The notes below the pieces were generated by a model that was not told the DNA's origin, did not search any database, and saw nothing but the letters and a program-made list of their open reading frames with translations. A stretch of 64,000 nucleotides of DNA from Branchipolynoe longqiensis (taxonomy: Eukaryota; Annelida; Polychaeta; Phyllodocida; Polynoidae), in assembly GCA_030323885.1 (NCBI GenBank), contig CM059199.1, positions 37,766,590 through 37,830,589 on the forward strand, in the 5' to 3' direction. Position 1 is the first letter of the stretch. Every line of letters begins with the position of its first letter. The translations under genes and the position numbers were made by a program. Below are positions 59,750 through 64,000 of this stretch, piece by piece.

Positions 59750-60350
59750 TAAAAAAAAAAAAGATTTGTTTGTATGTGATGGGTGTATTTATGCTGCCCA
59801 TAACGGTTAAGTCTAATGTCTTGTTTTCACCGCTAGACAGTAATAGTCTTGTGACTCGCCTTCTTTTTATCACTTTCAGTTGTTGTGTAGCTAACTACTG
59901 CATGCATTCTTTCTTTGTTTGTATGCATTCTGCCACATCCCCCAAACCTCTGTGAGTTTGTTCATTCTACAATCGATAATTGTTTGGTTACCAATAGTTA
60001 ATTTCTCTGAATGTCTTCACCTTGCTGTGTTAGTGGTCATTAGGTTTGATTTGAAGCTTAAAGTTTACCTTTAGTATGTAAAACTTTGCTTGAATTATCA
60101 GTGTATTTTCTATTTATTTATTTATTTATCTATCTTACTTTTTCTTTTCTAATTAATTTTATTTGTTGTTGTCATTAGTCTAGCAGTGCATTTAGCTCTC
60201 TTTTGATTAATGTTTTATATGTTTCTATTGCCCCTGTACTTCTTTCTTCTACTCACAGTGTATTCCATTCCCTTGCCTTCATGTACTCGGTACTCCTCTC
60301 ATATGATCTGTTTTTGGCTCTGTTTCTTATCAGTCTGGGGCATATATTGA
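59750..60350 (-). mobile_element. Retroposon family U, 3' portion
   Basis: Reverse complement: GACATTAGACTTAACCGTTA, TGGGCAGCATAAATAC and a run of A. Lies just after the last PLAC8-like exon. Confidence 0.5.
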
Positions 60351-60360
60351 CTAACAATTA

Positions 60361-60640
60361 TTTGTTGTTTATTCTAGCAACATCTGAGGTAATACCAGGA
60401 CATGCATCGAGCAATTTGTGACAGTGCGAACTCATGGCAATTTCGTGCTGCATCACTGGAAGTCCAGGCTGCTAATGCTAATTCATGACCCGCTATCCCA
60501 CTCAAGTCACATCATCCTGATAGTGAGCAACCTAAGCCGGTCCTCGATCTATCCTATTAATGCCGATTGCCAGGCAAGGTAGCGACAATGATCAAACTTG
60601 TAGGTCATTGGTTTGACTTGGTCTATGTTAAGCCATCCTA
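60361..60640 (-). mobile_element. SINE-A, degraded
   Basis: TTCTAGCAACATCTGAGGTA to GTAGGTCATTGGTTTGACTT; directly followed by SINE-C. Confidence 0.75.
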
Positions 60641-60860
60641 TCAATCCTGCTCAGTGGACCCATTTGCTGTTTGGTCTATTTTCCGTCCCAACCAGTGGTC
60701 CACAACTGGTTCATCAAAGGCTGTGGTATGTCCTGTCCAGTCTGTGGGAAAACACATATAAAAGACCCTTTGCTGCTTATCGGAAAGAGGAGCCTATGTG
60801 GCGGCAGCGGGTTTCCTCCAAAGAAATATGTCAGAATGACCGTATGTTTGACGACCCAGA
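60641..60860 (+). mobile_element. SINE-C, tail truncated
   Basis: ATCAATCCTGCTCAGTGGAC to GAATGACCGTATGTTTGACG. Confidence 0.82.
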
Positions 60861-61340
60861 AACCCCACCACATCGACCTCCCTTTCCATACTGGCGGCGG
60901 CGGCGATTTGTTTACTTTACGTTCGTCGATTCGAAAATATAACTATTAATATCGCCGCCAATGCAGCGGTAGCCTTAAGGAGGGTTCGAATTTAGGGTTA
61001 AATTGATCAAATTTCACTTATTGCGTATGTAATTCTGTTAAATATGATAGCATTTAATATATTTGAGCCTAATATATGGCTACACACGCAGAGGGATTTC
61101 CCAAATCTATAAATAACTGAAACGTTAGCTAACTCGGGCGCGTTTTGGTCACATACATCCCCCATGACACATTTGGAACTCTGCGGTTAGCTAACCCGGC
61201 ACCTTCCTTTAACCCTGGTCCGGTTAAAAATTAGCTCATACATATACGCCCTGAAGGTTCTATCTGATCGAAGTTAACCATGTGCATGTAGTAAATAATG
61301 TATTATTTGGATATAAATAATGGAGCCACCAACATGTTAC
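60860..61340. other. Unassigned stretch
   Basis: Repeated GTTAGCTAAC words (61130 and 61185) and GGCGGCGGCGG at 60893; no protein recognised. Confidence 0.4.
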
Positions 61341-61682
61341 AGTTTGTTTGTTGTTGTTTTGCGTCCTAGCAACATCTAAGGTCATATCAGGATGGAAACC
61401 GACTTGTGACAGTGCGCACTCATGTTGACTTTATAGTGCTGCCCCACTGGGAGACCAGGCTGCCAGTACCATTACCTGATATCCCACTCAGTCACATTAT
61501 CCTGACACTGTGCTAACCAGTCCTTGCCCTATCCTAATAATGCCGAGTGCCTGGCAAGGAAGCAACAAGTATCAATTTTTAAGTCATTGGTTTGAATCAA
61601 CCAGTGTTTGAACCCATGATACCATGGTCTACCAACACGGGAGACGAGGACGCTCTAACTCATTCAGCCATCCCGTCTGGTT
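61341..61682 (-). mobile_element. SINE-A, full length
   Basis: (GTTT)n tail to head CAGCCATCCCGTC; GTTACA on both sides may be the target duplication. Confidence 0.88.
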
Positions 61683-61929
61683 GTGTTACATGCCTTGTAT
61701 AATATTCATTCCCGATAGGAAACCTACACCCGTTACACACCATTAGCCCTGTAGTCTCGGTGTTGTTTGACTGACTCCCCACCTGTAACAGTCCCTCTCC
61801 TATGAAGTATTATGCAAATATGGAAAAGGATACTTCATAACACAACAACAGATATTCAGTGGACCAACATTTATTAGTTCCTGTCTACTGAAAATAACAT
61901 GACATGTGCAGTATAGACAGTTTTTAGTT

Positions 61930-62222
61930 GAAGCTGTCTCTCTATGACATTCATGTTAGCACCGCTGTAATATAAAACAAAGTCATCCACGAAAAGACTA
62001 CAGGGGACCCCCCGCTTTACAGCAGTAGCAATACCATTGACCCTGACCCCGAAAAGGGTCACGGCCAGTATGCTGCCTTGAGGTACTCCTAGTTCCTGTG
62101 AGTGTAGGCTGGAATAGGTAGTCTTGACATGGACGCAGAAACACCTGAAGGCTAGAAAGTTCCTGATGAAAATTGGCAGGTGGCCACGAAGGCAAATCGC
62201 ATGAAGATCCTCCATGATGCCA
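61930..62222 (-). mobile_element. LINE (family L) RT fragment fused to the DIRS-order RT
   Basis: MEDLHAICLRGHLPIFIRNF through ELGVPQGSILAVTLFG and SLFVDDFVLYYSGANMN, almost identical to part of the RT at 53512-54624. FVDD is the catalytic motif. Both ends are internal to the RT domain. Confidence 0.85.
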
Positions 62223-62573
62223 TCTAGATATATACTGAAGTCTCCCTGTCAATTTTTGCACATCCTTCCTAGACACAGCTATGCCTAATTTCCATTTATC
62301 GTATTCATCTATTATTTCCTCTGATCTTTTATCTGGGATTTGAATTTCCATATTATTCATACTAATGTTAAAGCCTAGCCATCTTAAACTTTTAGTTGGT
62401 GGGAAACATTTTTTGGGAGATAACTGGAGCCCTAGACGTTCCATTAGCTGATTAATGTAACTCTATGCTTCTTGTGCTTTTTCTAGTGAACATTCAACCC
62501 CTACAAAGTCGTCCAGGTAGCAAAGTGTGAAATAGCCTGCTTTTTCCATTAAATATACCACCGTATTGGTTGT

Positions 62574-62858
62574 TCATGTGAATGCTAGCGCTGATGTTCT
62601 GCACCCAAATGGGGGGGCAATGTCAAAATAAGAACAATCATTATGTTTAATACCAAAAAGCGGGACAGATAAAGGACATGTTCGGAACTGCCGGTATGCT
62701 CTGGGTAGGTCTACCGACCACATGAAACTATTTTTCCCTAATTTACTAATTTCATTTCCCAGATCTAAAATTCCTGGCAGATTCAATTTATTTGGACGTC
62801 CTTGATAGAAACCTTTAATAATCCCTGAATTCACTCCCTGACCTTTTGGGTAGCTCAA
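62574..62858 (-). pseudogene. RT core of the second DIRS-order element
   Basis: Reads SYPKGQGVNSGIIKGFYQGR and MWSVDLPRAYRQFRTCPLSV with FGIK and APPFGCRTS, roughly two thirds identical by eye to residues 470-560 of the element at 28533. The catalytic Asp in SVDL is kept. A stop follows, then the YLDD block in the same direction. Confidence 0.85.
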
Positions 62859-64000
62859 GTCTACTATGATTCTTCTTTCATCCGTTTCTTTCTTGGCCTA
62901 GTCATAATGGGGCTTATCTGAGCCCATGGGTGGAAGGGTGCTGTAGTTAAAGGGCCTAAAGGTGCTTTATGCTCCAGTTCGGTTTTAATATACCTATCAG
63001 TCCAAATATAATTTTTGGAGTCTTCTTTATTGTTACGAGTACATGGGGTAGGAGAGCATTTTTACTGTAATCGGCTGGCTGCCCAAATTCCAGGTAATCC
63101 AGCATAATTATGTCTTTATAATTATGTAGTAATTCTTTCCATACCGGGATATTAAGTCCTGAATGTATGGGTATCCTGGCAGACATGTAGTTTGGCAGAC
63201 CTTTAGACCTCACTATGGTATATATATTAAAATAATCCCAACTTTTAGCTACTACCTTATTTACTTCTGGCCACAATTTTACTAAATCATGAAACAAATA
63301 TTTCTGGTTTAATGCTGTTGTCTAGTGCCTTGTCTGATACAGTGTTATTTATGTTCTCATATTCTTTTATCATATAACCTGTATTTTTAGAGGTAGTGTT
63401 AATAAATTGATTAACCATAGTACCAGGGGTGCACTGTTCATAGGATAGAGTGGATGAGATAGGATAGGCGGGAAATCCCAAGAGTGAAAATGATTGTGAG
63501 GCTGCATGGCAGCATCTCGAAAGTGGCTGGTGAATTGACTGGCAACCAACCTTACATGTATGGAGACCACTTGTAGCGGTGTTTGCATTGGTGGGCCGGC
63601 CATCAGGGAAAACATATGATGATGTAAGTATTGTATCAACTTTCAGCTCAACAGGAGGACTGTTGGCCAGGGATGAAGAGGTTGTGGGTTGACCACAAGA
63701 TAATGACAAAGGCATTTAGTTTGAACAGATTTCATGCACCTTTGGTACCAGATTAATTTCCAAGTATTCATCATTTACAAAATGAACATCTGCTTTACTA
63801 TGTAAACTTATGTGCCTAATCATGCCGTTTATAATTTCGTTTCTTTGATTAATTTGGGCCATTTGTTGTGTAAGATGCTTATCTGTACTATTGTTTATCC
63901 TATCGCTATTAGGCTGTGACAATATTTTGCTTACATAACCAAGGGAACCTGATGCTTCGAAATCAACTGACTGACTGCCTGGGTTTGCTGTTCACTATAA

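Larger units (their letters stand above)
61860..64000 (-). mobile_element. Second DIRS-order element, broken, fused to LINE RT; continues past the window
   Basis: From the right edge leftward: short gag-side frames (63922-63287), a pre-RT region (63297-62956, MFHDLVKLWPEVNKVV), RT (62858-62574, MWSVDLPRAYRQFRTCPLS), YLDD near 62515, then KLTGRLQYISR ending at about 62225. At least four breaks are visible, including TGA near 62574, TAG near 62461 and a shift near 62880. From 62222 to about 61930 the sequence is instead a LINE reverse transcriptase fragment in the same direction but another frame. Confidence 0.8.

Overview
The window is nuclear DNA of an animal, most likely a mollusc. The evidence is split genes with GT-AG introns, no bacterial-type operons, about 40% GC, and a dense load of tRNA-derived SINEs, LINEs and MITEs of types I associate with gastropods and bivalves. 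The mollusc assignment is inference; the eukaryote call is firm.

Two host genes can be reconstructed exon by exon. (1) On the minus strand, ten exons of a synaptic-vesicle-2-related (SVOP-like) major-facilitator transporter run from the start codon at 24980 to 415, and the gene continues past base 1. All ten exons have matching splice phases and about 365 codons are recovered, N-terminus to roughly membrane segment 8. Its introns are almost wholly mobile DNA. (2) On the plus strand, a PLAC8/cornifelin-type cysteine-rich gene lies at 57264-59676. Its main exon is broken by a 481-bp inverted-arm insertion flanked by the repeat CCGGGG; removing insert plus one repeat restores the frame exactly. 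A second, partial copy of the exon (56049-56900) lies upstream and carries a different terminal-inverted-repeat insertion.

The rest is transposable DNA. At 26.8-32.7 kb sits a largely intact tyrosine-recombinase retroelement (DIRS order, Ngaro-like): gag region, 890-codon RT-RNase H, tyrosine recombinase. A diverged relative at 61.9-64.0 kb (minus) is broken and fused to a LINE reverse-transcriptase fragment. I-group LINE 3' ends come in at least two lineages: L, with (AATC)n tails (9.2, 22.9-24.6, 45.8 and 52.4-54.6 kb), and X, with (AAAC)n tails (9.7, 14.3 and 38.0 kb). The two main SINE families seem to have borrowed these ends: SINE-A resembles L, SINE-C resembles X. A solo LTR lies at 34.7-35.2 kb.

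DNA-transposon derivatives are the other main class: family T (22-bp TIRs, about 350 bp, at least twelve copies), family P (pogo-like, TA duplications), a TA-flanked 410-bp family, and a striking set of foldback elements whose interiors are built from one short word repeated in both orientations (15.0, 21.2, 22.0, 25.5, 47.3, 50.6, 58.3 kb). Many insertions are nested and their target duplications can be read directly. Satellites: 73-bp (7.46 kb), 322-bp (13.2 kb), 206-bp (4.7, 19.8, 44.2 kb), 76-bp with a CACGTG box in nearly every unit (35.46-36.99 kb), 43-bp (48.25-49.1 kb) and a G-rich minisatellite (11.7-12.4 kb). No rRNA, CRISPR or canonical tRNA gene was seen.
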